Shown here piece by piece: positions 34,901 to 45,782 of a stretch of 64,000 bases of DNA. The position numbers and the translations under genes were made by a program. Within the stretch, counting starts at the first letter, position 1. Each line of letters starts with the position of its first letter. The stretch covers positions 81,604,604 through 81,668,603 of the forward strand of contig NC_092349.1 of assembly GCF_963676685.1 (NCBI RefSeq), read 5' to 3'. The notes under the pieces are model-generated. The model did not search any database, was not told the origin of the DNA, and saw nothing but the letters and a program-made list of their open reading frames with translations. The stretch is from Mytilus edulis. Taxonomy: Eukaryota > Mollusca > Bivalvia > Mytilida > Mytilidae.

Positions 34901-37900
34901 CTGTTTTTCTTTGGCTGCTTGCAGTTCATAGGCTAATTCAGCCTCAGCTTTCTGTGAATAATCAAAACCAAAATTTAATATTTCAATTTTTACTTAGGGT
35001 TGTTCCAGATTTAAACACATGGGGGATGGGAGACAACTTATTTTAGACCTCAATCACCTATAAAATAAAATTTTCATTTTGCTTAAAATTCTTACAAAAT
35101 TCTAAACTAAGAAAATGCTTCCACCCCCAATACTTTTATTTGAGTGCCTCCCATTCCCCCATGAGTAAAAATATTGAAGTCTTTTTATTGTAATCCTCTG
35201 TTTTTTCAAAAAAAATCTTCTTTTTTCATTATCACTGAACTAGTATATATATTTATTTAGGGGCCAGCTGAACGATGCCTACGGGTGCAGGAATTTCTCA
35301 CTGCATTGAAGACCTATTGGTGACCTGCTGTTGTCTATTATATGGTCGGGTTGTTCACCATTTCCATTCTCAATTCTATTTGAAAATTTGACCAGTAATT
35401 CCTATGTTCCTTTTTTGTTTTTTTTAAGGTACCTCATTTACACATCATGTAAATATTTAGCATTTTTACTATTTCTAAAACATTTTTTCTTTCAGTTTAA
35501 CATTTTGAATTACCCAAAATTTTGATATTTATCATTTATTTATAGGTGTACAAATAAGACCTGGCTGTTTAATAACATATAACTTACTCTTGCATTGACT
35601 TCTTGATCAAAGTCAGCTTTCTGCATCTTGTAATTACGTGAGGCATCAGCAATCTTAGCATCTGCTGAAAATTTGGTGTCCATTTTTGTTTTGTCACATT
35701 CTGCTTCCTGTAAATAGAAGTTTGACAAATTTACAATACTAGCTAGTAAGAGTAGTTTAAAAGTTCGAAATATTCAATGCATTTGATTCCAACACACTGG
35801 TTTAATTTCCTTTTGAAATGAGCAGTAGGTAAATTTTTTTCATTTTTCAAAATGTTTAAAAGTTTCAGGTTTTTCAAAGAATAATAATGTAAGATCCCAT
35901 TTCAACAGGGTTTGTTCGAAATCTCAATTATACCACATGATTATGAGTTGTTTGAGAAATGCTATGTGATTAATTCATAATTAATTAAAATTGAATTGTT
36001 TTTTTTTCAAAGCATTCTATTTAATCCAACTTATATTATTATATACTAACCCTGATTCCAGCATCTCTATTAGCCTCAGCAACACCAATATCAGCATCTC
36101 TTTTAACATTAGCAGTCTGTGCTCGTCCTAATGAGGCTAAGTATTCAACATTGTCATAAATATCTTTGATTGTGAAACTCATAATTTCTATACCCATCTT
36201 ACACACATCAGGGGAAGCAACTTCTCTTACAAGTTGAGCAAACTGGTCTCTGTCCTGATAGATTGCCTCTACACTAAGGGTACCTGTAGATAATTAAATT
36301 TTGTAATTAAACGTTTGATTAAAATAGTTCTATCTTTTGTTATTTGTTTTTCTGCAAGTTAGAATTTTTCAAAGATAACATTGTAAACTGAATAATTTAC
36401 ATCTATATGATATATCAATTGTTCAATGTCTTTTATTCAGACTATTCTTCAGCTTTAGAAATAAATGTATAATAAATAAATAGTTACCAGGATCTCTTTA
36501 AAAAAAACAATTTTAATTCAAATGGTGATAACTAAACCACATTTTTAAATATTTACAATTTTTAAAGTTTAGATTCAAAAATATAGCTAAGGATTCAATA
36601 TATATACTTATTGCATGTATTGAGAAAGGTGGACAACTGATATAAACCGCAATATGAAAATCAAACAAATAAATCTATTCTTACCCAGAATAGCCCTGAG
36701 ATGACCTTCTAAAGTTTGTAAAATAACTCTTTCTACTTCCTTGACAGTTTTACCCAGAAACTGTTCACATGCCTTCTCTAAGAATGATGTGTCTCTCATG
36801 ACCTTGACCTGAGCTACACCAGTTACTGTCACAGGTACACCTTCAGATGTTTCTACACTTTCACAAACTGGGTTCAAGGTCATAACCTCTAGTGAGATGC
36901 TGTTTGAAAAAAAATCAAATGAAAATAAGGAGGTGTGGTATTGTATATGTATATATTCTCTTAGAACTATCATGATTACATGTGCTTCAAAGATAATGCT
37001 GTGCAACATCACAATATTTGCTATTGTGCTTTATTGAGAGATTCATTTCTGACCATATGCTGATCGAAAAATATTATGCTAAATTTTATCAAATCAAAGA
37101 AAAAAGTCAATGATCATGCTATTTTGTTCATTATTTGCTTATTTTCTTCAATAGCAAATGAAAATAAAAAGTATAAACATTGTCGAAAATCCCTCATTTT
37201 GTATAACTGAAAGAAAGGTTGAAGGTAAATCGCAATAGCTTTTACATGTTTTATAATAATCTTTCATATTTACATACAATGATATAATGATATGAAACAA
37301 AACAAAACAAAACAAAACAAAATTTCGAAGAAACCACTGTTTGAGGCTTGTTTTGTTTGCCATCCTGGAATGGGTTATATGTGGTGATCATGCAGGAAAC
37401 TACATGTTTGATCACTGTTACTTTCCATAATTCTGACTTGCCACTGTCAACAAATTTGTAATTTCATTTATGAGCAACACATTTGGAGCTGGATCTACTT
37501 ATTACAGTCTTCGCGATGAACTGTTAAATCTACAGGCCCGGAGCTCAATTTTTTAATTTTTGGTTAGATTCTGTTGGCCTGTAGATCTGATTTTTACAGG
37601 CCCGAGATCAATTTTACAAGCCTGGGCTGCCTGGGCTGCCATTCAGCATGAAGACTGCTTATAATTACGTATACCCTTCCCAAGCTACAGAGATCACCCC
37701 AAGTTTTTGTTGGGGTTTGTTGCTCAATCTTAGCTTTTGTTCTCTAAGTTTGTCTTTTGATCCTGGCACTTAGTATTGTTTGCCATGGTAATTTGGTATT
37801 GTCAGTTTATTTTATATATTCCTCTTTTGATTGTTGTATATACATTTGTACCTTAAATCTTTAAATGAGTTTCAAGTCAATGCAACCAAGAAATAGTGGT

Positions 37901-39363
37901 TATTGTGTGCTTACCTCTGTACATCTGTGACAAGACACCAAGCCCAACCCCATCCTCCAACAATAAGTTTTCTGGAATTACCCCCACAACATCCACCTGT
38001 AAGTAAAAAGCTGACAGTTTGTTTATTATGATAACTGTGTTGAAAACTATGGCATGTATCATGTGTTTGATGATAATTTGAAATTTTTCCACTTTTGGAA
38101 ATGACTGGATCTGTCCCTGGTCACATAGAATATTTGGCAGGGTTCAACATGCTTGTGAAAATGGTGAATGCTCAACAGTACATTCAACCTCGGACAGGGG
38201 TCATCAATTACAAGGCCAGGGTTTTATAATTTGTTGGTTTACGGATTTTCCCCATGAAAAAGTCAGGTCGGTCGGTCTGGGAAAAAAAAGGAAAAAATAT
38301 CTTTCAAGACAGACAAAAATATGCAAAATAAATATATATTTCACCTTTCTAACAATATGTTTGTTATGCTATTTTGTCATCATTTCTTAAATTTTAGTTC
38401 AATGAAATATTATTGCTCAGCTATCATATAAATCCCATGACATTGTCTAATAGTTTCCCGCAAAAAAGTGGATGTGCCTATTTTTAGAAACGTAAACTGG
38501 AAGTTTTTTCACAACAGAAAGTGTTACCATATTTGTTAGTGATTAATGCATTTCATATCATTAAAATGAATATTTTATTTATTTTTGAGGGATAATGCTT
38601 TAGTTAGGGTCGGCGGGAATAAAAAAGCACGAAAAGTCAATCTTATATTTATTCTGGAAATCGTCAAAATCGAGTCGGCGGATTTATAAACTAACAAATT
38701 AAAAAATCCTGGCCTAACACTTTAAAAATTGAAAATGGCTCAACTAATCAGAATTGCACATAGCACAAAATAGAACTAACATAAATACACAAAGTAGAAA
38801 TGGCTTTAATTTATTAAAAATGTTAAAAATATAAGGCTATTTTTTTTTTTAAAGTTCTCTCTTCTCACTAGCTACTCCTTAAAATAAGTAGGTATAACAA
38901 CCAACAAATACTGCTTGTTGAGCTTCAGATAAAACAGAAATAGGATTGAAATCCTTATTTCATTAAGGATTAACTGAATGACACCTGGGATTACTAGTAC
39001 TATACCAATTTTTATATTTAGTTCAAGATGCCACACCCCATTTGGTACCTCACATTTGTTTTACTTAAAAAAAAAATAAGGATGCAAGAGATAATAAAAT
39101 GTGTGTTGTATAGTGAAAAAGTAGCACATAACTAAAATTGAATTAGTAATTAATTCTTTATTAACGAACAACTTTCGAGTGTTAAATATCACATAATTTT
39201 AAAACGTAAAAAGTCGATAGATGGTGTTGCTGAGAGCATCAGACGCGACCTGCCAAACTGTCATATTGATGTTGTAGGGTAATGAATGCATAGAAGAAAC
39301 ATTAAATTACATACCAGATATAACCATGGCCTGATTTGGACCAACAGTTTGTATGTTGCCCAT
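31940..39363 (-). CDS. FLOT2: Flotillin-2 (reggie-1), 9 coding exons
   Basis: Coding exons in transcript order: 39363-39315, 37996-37915, 36899-36685, 36283-36051, 35707-35588, 34951-34737, 33783-33600, 33289-33146 and 31972-31940. They total 1,275 nt, giving 424 aa plus TAG (human FLOT2 is 428). All junctions are GT-AG with matching phases. Flotillin-2 is a scaffold of cholesterol-rich membrane microdomains that oligomerises with flotillin-1. The N-terminus MGNIQTVGPN has Gly2 for myristoylation; Cys19-Cys20 are kept, but the human Cys4 position is Ile. An SPFH/PHB domain follows (about residues 30-190: 'ISLEVMTLNP', 'VTGVAQVKV', 'QTLEGHLRAILG'). The rest is a Glu/Ala-rich coiled-coil flotillin domain (about 190-370: 'KAEAELAYELQAAKEKQK', 'SEAEAIEAVGKAEAEKM'). 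The last exon encodes 'ILSKVPGATS'. The resemblance is to FLOT2, not FLOT1. Confidence 0.95.
32405..32580 (-). repeat. Dispersed repeat family B copy (FLOT2 intron 8)
   Basis: It contains the complements of the family boxes: 'ggattttgctcattgttgaa', 'tgtggtgacctacagttgtt' and 'ttggagaattgtctgatt'. Confidence 0.65.
32650..33045. repeat. Dispersed repeat with (ACAG)n tract (FLOT2 intron 8)
   Basis: 'aaagggacataacttgagaa', 'aagcttcataacatttggtt' and 'acatacagacagacagacg' form a composite I recognise from bivalve non-coding repeats. The style is also seen at 55,655-56,230 and 63,120-63,260. No ORF. Confidence 0.45.
34457..34736 (-). repeat. Tandem ~70-bp copies of the FLOT2 exon 6 tail plus donor
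   Basis: Directly downstream of FLOT2 exon 6 (minus strand), the last ~34 coding bases, the donor and ~36 intronic bases repeat. On the plus strand 'accttgttccctcag' begins at 34,457, 34,526, 34,596 and 34,666, with the functional exon end at 34,735-34,737. Spacing is 69-70 bp. The copies carry GTAAAG after the exon-like AACAAG, while the functional site reads GTAAGT through a one-base deletion. Copies nearest the exon are almost identical. Confidence 0.9.
35228..35385 (+). repeat. SINE-like family A fragment (FLOT2 intron 5)
   Basis: 'cattatcactgaactagtat', 'aggggccagctgaacgatgc', 'tctcactgcattgaagacc' and 'ccatttccattctcaattct' match family A; the internal 'gttgtctctttgacac' box is lost. 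Confidence 0.7.
37291..37323 (+). repeat. (AAAAC)n microsatellite
   Basis: About six AAAAC units in FLOT2 intron 2. Confidence 0.9.
37497..37665. repeat. Short inverted-repeat element with internal direct repeats (FLOT2 intron 2)
   Basis: 'attacagtcttcgc' at the left and 'gaagactgcttataat' at the right are roughly inverted. The interior repeats 'acaggcccgga', 'cctgtagatct' and 'acaggcccgaga'. MITE-like, with uncertain boundaries. Confidence 0.4.
38214..38714. repeat. 501-bp element with ~40-bp inverted ends (FLOT2 intron 1)
   Basis: GGCCAGGGTTTTATAATTTG at 38,214 is inverted as AAATTAAAAAATCCTGGCC ending at 38,714. The similarity continues inward through 'ttggtttacggattttcc' and its counterpart 'ggcggatttataaactaa'. 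The interior has no useful ORF. Non-autonomous DNA transposon by inference. Confidence 0.7.
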
Positions 39364-39490
39364 TTTGCGTTTTTCGTGAGCTTTCGTAAACAAATGTTGG
39401 CCTTTCGCAATGGATATCAACAAGCGGATGTCGTTAAATAGGTCAAATTAGTTAAGTGGTAAACAAGTTCGGATTTAATTCCGGATTTTA
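39364..39490 (-). promoter_or_regulatory. Probable FLOT2 5' UTR / promoter region
   Basis: This lies immediately upstream of the FLOT2 start codon on the minus strand. An ETS-like CCGGAA core is present on the minus strand near 39,480-39,486. No TATA box is visible, and the start of transcription cannot be fixed. Confidence 0.3.
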
Positions 39491-39689
39491 GATTCTTATT
39501 ACTATACTATATATATTTTATGATAAAAATATTAAATAAACAGCACTTCTAATGCTCATATTAGTTGTCATCGTGCAACACAGTTAAAACACCATATTAT
39601 ATAGGAAAAACAAAGAACTCCTTTTGTCGTAAGACACTGTCAAACATCCAAACATACTATCCACACTCAACTGTGTCCACACTTGTTTA

Positions 39690-39760
39690 TAATAATAATA
39701 TAATAATTAATTCTTTATTTAAAGAGGGTAACTCTAATTTTCATTGAGGCCCTCAAACAA
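39690..39760 (-). repeat. LINE 3' end with (ATT)n-like tail
   Basis: Read on the minus strand: 'gggcctcaatgaaaattaga', 'ttaccctctttaaataaaga', then a TTATTATTAT tail. This is a typical non-LTR retrotransposon 3' terminus. The same 'ttaccctctttaaataaaga' plus tail recurs on the minus strand at 56,990-57,025. Coding sequence further up this element could not be recognised. Confidence 0.55.
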
Positions 39761-40794
39761 AATACATGTATACAGTAAACATTCATACATTCATACATTA
39801 ATATACAATATATATTACAATATATATTAGTAGTAGTATATATACTCAAATATACAAATGGTAATAAATGGCAATATTTGATATAGCCAGTTTTGTTAAA
39901 GGAAAACAAAATTATTTGACTTGCATATAATTTTTAAGAAAATTATTATAACTATATTTCTTGAATAATTCCACATTTCGACATTTTTTTATTTCGAGTG
40001 GTAAATTAATTGTTCCATACTTTGGTTGCGGAATAATGAAAAGATTTTTTATAAAAATTTGTATTTGGTCTTGGAACAAAAAGATCACTATAAGATTTAT
40101 GTTTCATGATGATAAAATTTGTAATTTTAATGCCAAAATCTGCCATGAAGTATTTTTTAGGAGAAAGTGTACATATAATGTTGTTTGTTTTCTTTTGTGT
40201 AATTGTTTTTAATAGTATGGTGTTTAGTGCTAAGATATACTGATATATATGTTATATAGATATAATATAAATGTATTTTAATCTGTGTTTTTAGTCTCTC
40301 TCATAACTCTTTGTAGAGTGGCTCTTTTATAAATTGATATTGTGTTTTATATCATTTTTTTTTCTGAAATATATATCGCACTTGAAAAAATCAACACCAG
40401 GCATTATGCATTATTGTGAAACGGGTAGATACCCACTTGTGACACCAGCATTAAATGCCGAACTATTTCGTTCTGGTGCAAACTATGTTCAGACGAAAAC
40501 AAACTGTCTTCATTAATCTACAAGACTGCATATTATCAACACAGTGTAAACAATTAAAGCATCAAATTGATTAAATATGTTCAAGATATTGTAATCATGA
40601 ACGGATTTGCAAATATTTTTTCACCTACAAAATGGACATTTCTCAAAGTGGCTTAATTAGAGCATCAAAATGAGGCTAATCGACCAATACAAACAGACAT
40701 GGTATTCTTCAATACAAAACTCACCAAAATGTATTAACTATATAGACTGTCCAAAAAAACATTGGAGTTTGAGAACTACCTGAATATTCTTGAA

Positions 40795-41086
40795 GTCAAA
40801 CATTTGTTTACATTATGTAAATCCAGAGCAGGTAACCATGCGTTACCTATAGAAAAGGGAAGACGACAAAACATTGCCCGATTAAAATGAAAGGACATGC
40901 TCGTTGTGTACTTCCAGTGAGAAAGGCGACGAATTTCATTATTTGTTTTGCTGTTCGCATTTGAAGAACGAAAGACAATTATTTCTACAAACTAAATTTT
41001 CAAATAGCCCAAATATAATTTCATTTTTCTCACTATTTAATCGTAAAAAACAATCTGTCTTAAGAAAACTGTGTTTATTTATTTAA
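40795..41086 (+). pseudogene. LINE reverse-transcriptase C-terminal fragment, frameshifted
   Basis: The first frame reads 'LCKSRAGNHALPIEKGRRQN' from about 40,812 and hits a stop at about 40,888. An adjacent frame continues 'ERTCSLCTSSEKGDEFHYLF' and then 'NIISFFSLF...LRKLCLFI', ending at a stop near 41,084. The order 'IEKGR...C-x2-C...GDEFHYLF' is the C-terminal region seen in many non-LTR retrotransposon polyproteins. It has one frameshift and no upstream RT core. A dead remnant. Confidence 0.65.
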
Positions 41087-41246
41087 GAAATAATTCATGG
41101 GGGCTTGAATATATCGTGATTTTACCACGGGTTGGCCCTTTATGACAAATATTTTACCCCTGAGCGATAGCGAAGGGTAAAATATCGGCATAAAGGGACA
41201 ACCCGTGGTAAAATCTAGATATATTCAAGCCCCCATGAATTATTTC
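41087..41246. repeat. 160-bp near-perfect palindrome
   Basis: The left arm 'gaaataattcatgggggctt' is inverted at the right end (41,227-41,246). The match runs almost to the centre through 'gattttaccacgggttg' and 'caacccgtggtaaaatc', with the centre near 41,166. The loop is minimal, so single strands would form an ~75-bp hairpin. Probably a palindromic MITE. The right end abuts sequence unrelated to the LINE fragment on the left. Confidence 0.85.
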
Positions 41247-42009
41247 GATTCTGATAGGACACATACGGCAATTCTTTTCGGGATCGAAGCGCTCTAGGTG
41301 TAGGCAAATATTTGCCGTTCCCATAAATAAACGCACTAATAAACTAGCGTAAAAGAACGGAGCAAACTGCATTAGTGACATGCTTAATTATATTGTATGT
41401 TTCTCTGTAAACTTGTATTTTAAATTAGTTTTTAGAGAATAAAGTATCTATCTATCTTTAAAGAGCTCGCTGTGAGACTCAAAAAAATAATAATTGTTGT
41501 TGTTGTTGTTAATTTCGTCTCTTGACAATTATACCAAATTTTTGTTTGTATGTACATTTGTGTTGAATTTAATCTGGGACTATTATACGTTATACTAGTA
41601 ATTCCAGATGTAATCATTGATTTAATCCATACTTGAATTTATCCGGGATGTAACGGACATTCTATCAACTTGAAGTTGAATCGGACAAAGAGATTATTGC
41701 AACCTTGCCTTTGTTAAAAAATCTTTTATTTTCGTGAATTTTATTCATAGATTGTTTTTTGTATTTTTTTGGAAATTAAAAAGATAAAGAAGAATGTATT
41801 TCCAATTTAAACATGTTAAAGGATCCACTTGGGTGGGGTTTAACTAAAACACGTACAAACTACCATGTAAATTGAAAGTATTGCTAAGTATCCCATGTCT
41901 TCTCATTTTTATATGGCATGGTTAGCATATATGTAAAGGGCATATGATAGAGTGACAGAACTTGCGGAAATGTAAGCCTATGGTTACAACATTCACTTAC
42001 AACATTCAT

Positions 42010-42265
42010 AAAAATAAATAAAATTGAGAAAGGAAATGGTGAATATGTCAAAGCGACAACCACCCGACCATAGAGCAAACAACAGCCGAAGGCAACCAAT
42101 GGGTCTTCAATGTAGCGAGAATTCCCGCACCCGTAGGTGTCCTTCAGCTGGCCCCTAAAATATGCATAATAGTACAGTGATAATGGACGTCATACTAAAC
42201 TCCGAATTATACACAAGAAACTAAAATTTAAAATCATACAAGACTAACAAAGGCCATACATTTGT
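42010..42265 (-). repeat. SINE-like family A copy, nearly complete
   Basis: It runs 'aaaattgagaaaggaaatgg', 'gtcaaagcgacaaccacccg', 'cagccgaaggcaaccaatgg', 'cttcagctggcccctaaaat', 'gtacagtgataatggacgtc' and 'aaaatcatacaagactaac'. It provides the uninterrupted reference for the split copy at 14,787-16,395. Confidence 0.8.
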
Positions 42266-42939
42266 GTTAAGAACTTATGGGATGACATAATGCATTGTAC
42301 AAATAAAGTATATATGTAACTAAAGTATATGGAGGGGTATACGTGTTTTTGAGCACTCAATGAATCTATCTGACCTCAGTCAAAATGATTTAATGCAACA
42401 AAAGAACAAAATGGAAAACAATCTGTTGCAGACGGCTTCATTCTACAGCTCGATACGATGCATAAATAGAAAGTGACACAAATACAGTAGACACCGGTAA
42501 CTGCTGACTAGACTAAATACATATAGATGAAATAGCGGCGAAAAAAAGAGTGACGATTTAAGCAACTGCATCCTCTCAAAAAAACATTTCTTTTGAACAA
42601 TCGGGGTTTTTTTAATTAGCAAACGCATTTCAAGATACTATATGTGCCGTAAAATCCCATTGATTCGAACCGACTTACACTGTAGATTGTTGTCCCGCTA
42701 AGTGTGGACTCGGAAAGCACACGATTATCATACGCACACTCGGAAAGCATACTTTAAATACGAAATCTCAATAAATTTACTCATGCCGTTTAATTCTCTT
42801 TAAATAAAGATCAAAGGCGAATTTAAAAAAGACATGCCATTCTTGAATATTGTCATCATGGTCATTGAGACCGTGAGTAAAAGAAAAGTAAAACTTATAA
42901 GTCGACAACGAATTTTTTTTACACTGCCATGGAAAAAAC

Positions 42940-43110
42940 GAGGGGGTTGGGACAACAGTACACAAAACACAATATAGAAAAGTAAAGACTGGGCAATGCA
43001 ATCCCCAAAATTACCGAGGGAAAGGTGGGACCGGATCTCTGGTGCTCCGGAGGCATAAGCAGAATTGCCTCCACACATGCAGTCACCCGTCGTGTTAAAA
43101 TTGAGTCCAA
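42940..43110. repeat. Dispersed repeat fragment, no family name
   Basis: 'actgggcaatgcaatcccc', 'ggatctctggtgctccggag' and 'agtcacccgtcgtgtt' form a GC-richer patch that I recognise as a recurrent bivalve repeat. Three overlapping minus-strand ORFs here are short and mutually inconsistent, so no gene is called. Confidence 0.4.
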
Positions 43111-43664
43111 CTATAAGAATAGAAAGAAAACTGTGAAAGAATAAAGGATTTTGTAATAAAAAAAATGAAATACATACAGAATAAAGAAGTCATGACTTAA
43201 CAAACAAATCCAACAGTAACATGATGTGCAGGATCATTCTTTCAAGAATAAGCGTGGTGTTTAAAGATAAATAAAATGCCTCAAAAAGTTAAAATATACA
43301 GAAGGTATTCGTCTTTGTTTATGTTGTACTTTCACGAAAGTTTGTTTTGCCATTTACTCAAACCAAATTAAACATGTTAATTAGGAACTGAATGCCTTTT
43401 ATATAGTTATATTGAGTGCTAAAGCGTTTGCCAAAGCACAAATATATGTTTGTTCAAAAACGCCAGATTGTTTATAGTTATTAAACTGAATAAAATTTAA
43501 AAATGTTTGCTAATGGATTTAAGAAAAAGAAAAAAAAAACAATTAATAGATATATATACAAACATTTTCAGAGTTTCGGATGATTAACACATTTTGTTCT
43601 ATAACCTATAACATAAAATCAAACAGACCTAGAAAAATCCAATTACCGTGTTCGCTATATTCAT

Positions 43665-43755
43665 GGACCCATTGGTGGAATTTGCCTGTTGTCTGCTCTA
43701 TGGTGGGATTGTTGTCTCTTTGACACATTCCCCATTTTCATTCTCAATTTTATTA
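43665..43755 (+). repeat. SINE-like family A 3' fragment
   Basis: 'gttgtctctttgacacattc' and 'cattctcaattttatta' mark the right end of a truncated copy; the left part is missing. It lies ~190 bp upstream of the LINE fragment. Confidence 0.7.
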
Positions 43756-43937
43756 TTAATATTACGGTTATATTGGGTTATATGACTGACGTCCGTCGGC
43801 AGTCTTCGGAGGTACATTGTTTATTTTAACTTGACTTTTTACAATTGTGATAAACGTTGTAATATTTTATAATTAACATATGAAAATTTGTGTCAAACCG
43901 GTGATCTTAATAAATCTGACAGCCAATGCCTCTGTAA

Positions 43938-44681
43938 ATGTCTGTTGATAAGGCTAGCAAAGCTATATTTTGTATTAGAAAACTATTATTTTCTGAAAAG
44001 ATGAATTTAGTACCACATTTAAAGCTTTTTGATTCATGCATTAAACCTATTCTGTTATATATCAGTGAAGTTTGGGCTACTATTAGTTTAGTGAAACAAA
44101 ATACTACCATCGAGTCAAACTATGCAAACTTCAGTCCAAATAAAATTAAAATAAAATTTGCTAAATTTTTATTGGGTGTAAATAAAGGTGCTGTTAATAA
44201 TGCTGTACTTTCTGAATTAGGTTTATTCCCACTTTCATTGTCAGCCCTTAAAAATACAATTAACTTCTGGCTTCATATCATTATTATGGACAGTGAGAGT
44301 ATGGTAAAGAAAGCATACAATGAAAACTTAAACTTTCCTAATGGTTTTTGTAGTAAATTAAAAGTGTTATTAGGTAAACTTGGTTTTCAGCATGTCTGGG
44401 AAAATCAAAATACTATGTCAATGAAAAAATTACACTTTTCCTTTCAAAAGAAATTAGAAGAGGAATTCAGAAAATACTGGAAACAAGCTCTTTTTTGTGA
44501 CTCTAATAATGGTAATAGTCATGGTAATAAACTAAGAATATATCGCAAAGTTAAAAATAATTTTGATTTAGAAAAATATCTTCTACTGGACCTTAACAAA
44601 AGTGTTATTTCTAAAATGAAACTAAACTTATCTTGTTCACACATATTTATAAAAGATGGAACTATATCACTTAAAAGATAA
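43938..44681 (+). pseudogene. LINE polyprotein fragment: RT C-terminal/thumb region
   Basis: An uninterrupted 247-codon frame begins 'KASKAIFCIRKLLFS' and continues 'LFDSCIKPILLYISEVWA', 'KFAKFLLGVNKGAVNNAVL', 'SELGLFPLSLSALK' and 'QKKLEEEFRKYWKQ'. The 'L(F)DSC(I)KPILLY-SEVW' and 'FLLGVNK-A-N-AVLSELG-(F/Y)P' patterns are typical of the part following the reverse-transcriptase core in non-LTR retrotransposons of molluscs and other invertebrates. The catalytic RT motifs and endonuclease are absent, so it is 5'-truncated. It ends before the 'IEKGR / GDEFHYLF' region. The open frame suggests a fairly recent insertion. Not a host gene. Confidence 0.75.
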
Positions 44682-44696
44682 GTTTAGTTTCATTTT
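44613..44696. repeat. 22-bp perfect inverted repeat at the LINE fragment end
   Basis: AAAATGAAACTAAACTTATC (44,613, extending by TT) is exactly inverted at 44,675-44,696 around a 40-bp loop. It overlaps the last codons of the 43,938 ORF and marks where LINE homology stops. It may reflect foldback priming or a rearranged junction. Confidence 0.75.
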
Positions 44697-45018
44697 GAAA
44701 AGTAATGATACGGACATTAATTAGTACTGTAAGTGTAGCTGGAATATTAAGTGATATACATGTATGATTTGAACATTCATTTAAACATGTTAAAGCAAAT
44801 ATAATGTTGTTAAGAGCTTTTAAAGTATTAAAGCTGATTGTAATAGCTTGAATTAATAATATTGTATGAATAACACCTCCACGCAATGTAAATATAAAAT
44901 ATATATCTCTTATCATGATCATTGAGAAAATCTTCTTCTTCTTGCGAATACGGGAGTAGCCTTTTGACTCCTAGGTAGGTGTGTAAAACTTCCCCGAAAA
45001 TATGTTTGGTTGGGTTTT

Positions 45019-45067
45019 TTTTGTTTGTTTGTTTGTTTGTTTGTTTGTTTGTTTGTTTGTTTGTTTA
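45019..45067 (+). repeat. (TTTG)n microsatellite
   Basis: About twelve tandem TTTG units between the LINE fragment and the PPP4C first exon. Confidence 0.95.
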
Positions 45068-45422
45068 TTTTTGTATTTGTATTTTGTAAATGTCGGCTGG
45101 TATCATTTCTGTATAGGAATTTACACCAATAACATTATTTGATTTGATTTTAACAAGGATTTGTATAGTACGACTATACAAATCCTTGATTTTAAACATG
45201 TAAAATGATATGTGTTCGTTCTTGTACTCTATTTGCAATAAGTAAAAGATGGTGATTAGTAGTACCATTATATATTTTGATTAAAAAAATATAAAATAAA
45301 GAAATTGTATTTGAAAATCAGGACAAAATTTTAAATCTTTTAAGGAATACAAATTATATAAAAGATTTAAAAATTATAAATTTGATAAAAATTAAAAGAG
45401 TCTCGCACATTTGTTATTTCGT

Positions 45423-45477
45423 TAGTGACGCAAGAAGTGACCGGAAGAGACAAGTTTTTGTTGAAGAAGCAAACCAG
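45423..45477 (+). promoter_or_regulatory. Probable PPP4C promoter and non-coding first exon
   Basis: A locally GC-richer patch contains 'agtgacgcaag' and an ETS-type site ACCGGAAG (45,440-45,447). It ends AACCAG|GTACAC, a good donor. PPP4C coding exon 1 is preceded by a proper acceptor (TTTTTTCAG at 47,063) and 14 nt of untranslated leader, so a non-coding exon must lie upstream; this is the best candidate. The exon start is not resolved. Confidence 0.5.
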
Positions 45478-45782
45478 GTACACATTTTTAGGGTTAATCT
45501 TGTCCCCATTGTCCATTTTTCTGCATGTTTATCGATGCTAGTAATAAAATTGTGAGTCAAGTTATGTTTTCTTTATATTCAGTGAATTCTTGAACATATT
45601 GTCCATGTTGGGATAAAAAGAAAATAGTGAACGACAAAAAATTTCATGAAAAAGATGAACGTAAAAAAAGTTTACTTTCAACTTTAGAAAACCTTACAAA
45701 TGGTAGATTGGAATATGTTTAAGATTTTATATTGAAAAATGTAGCATTGTCAGTCTCAAAATAAAGAAGGCCAATCAAAACG

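Noticed and set aside
42777-43110. Overlapping minus-strand ORFs around 42.8-43.1 kb as a gene
   Set aside because: Three frames compete, the sequence resembles a dispersed repeat, and no splice-compatible continuation was found.
43938-44681. Host gene encoding a 247-aa protein
   Set aside because: The residue patterns match the region after the reverse-transcriptase core of non-LTR retrotransposons, and the frame has no host gene structure.
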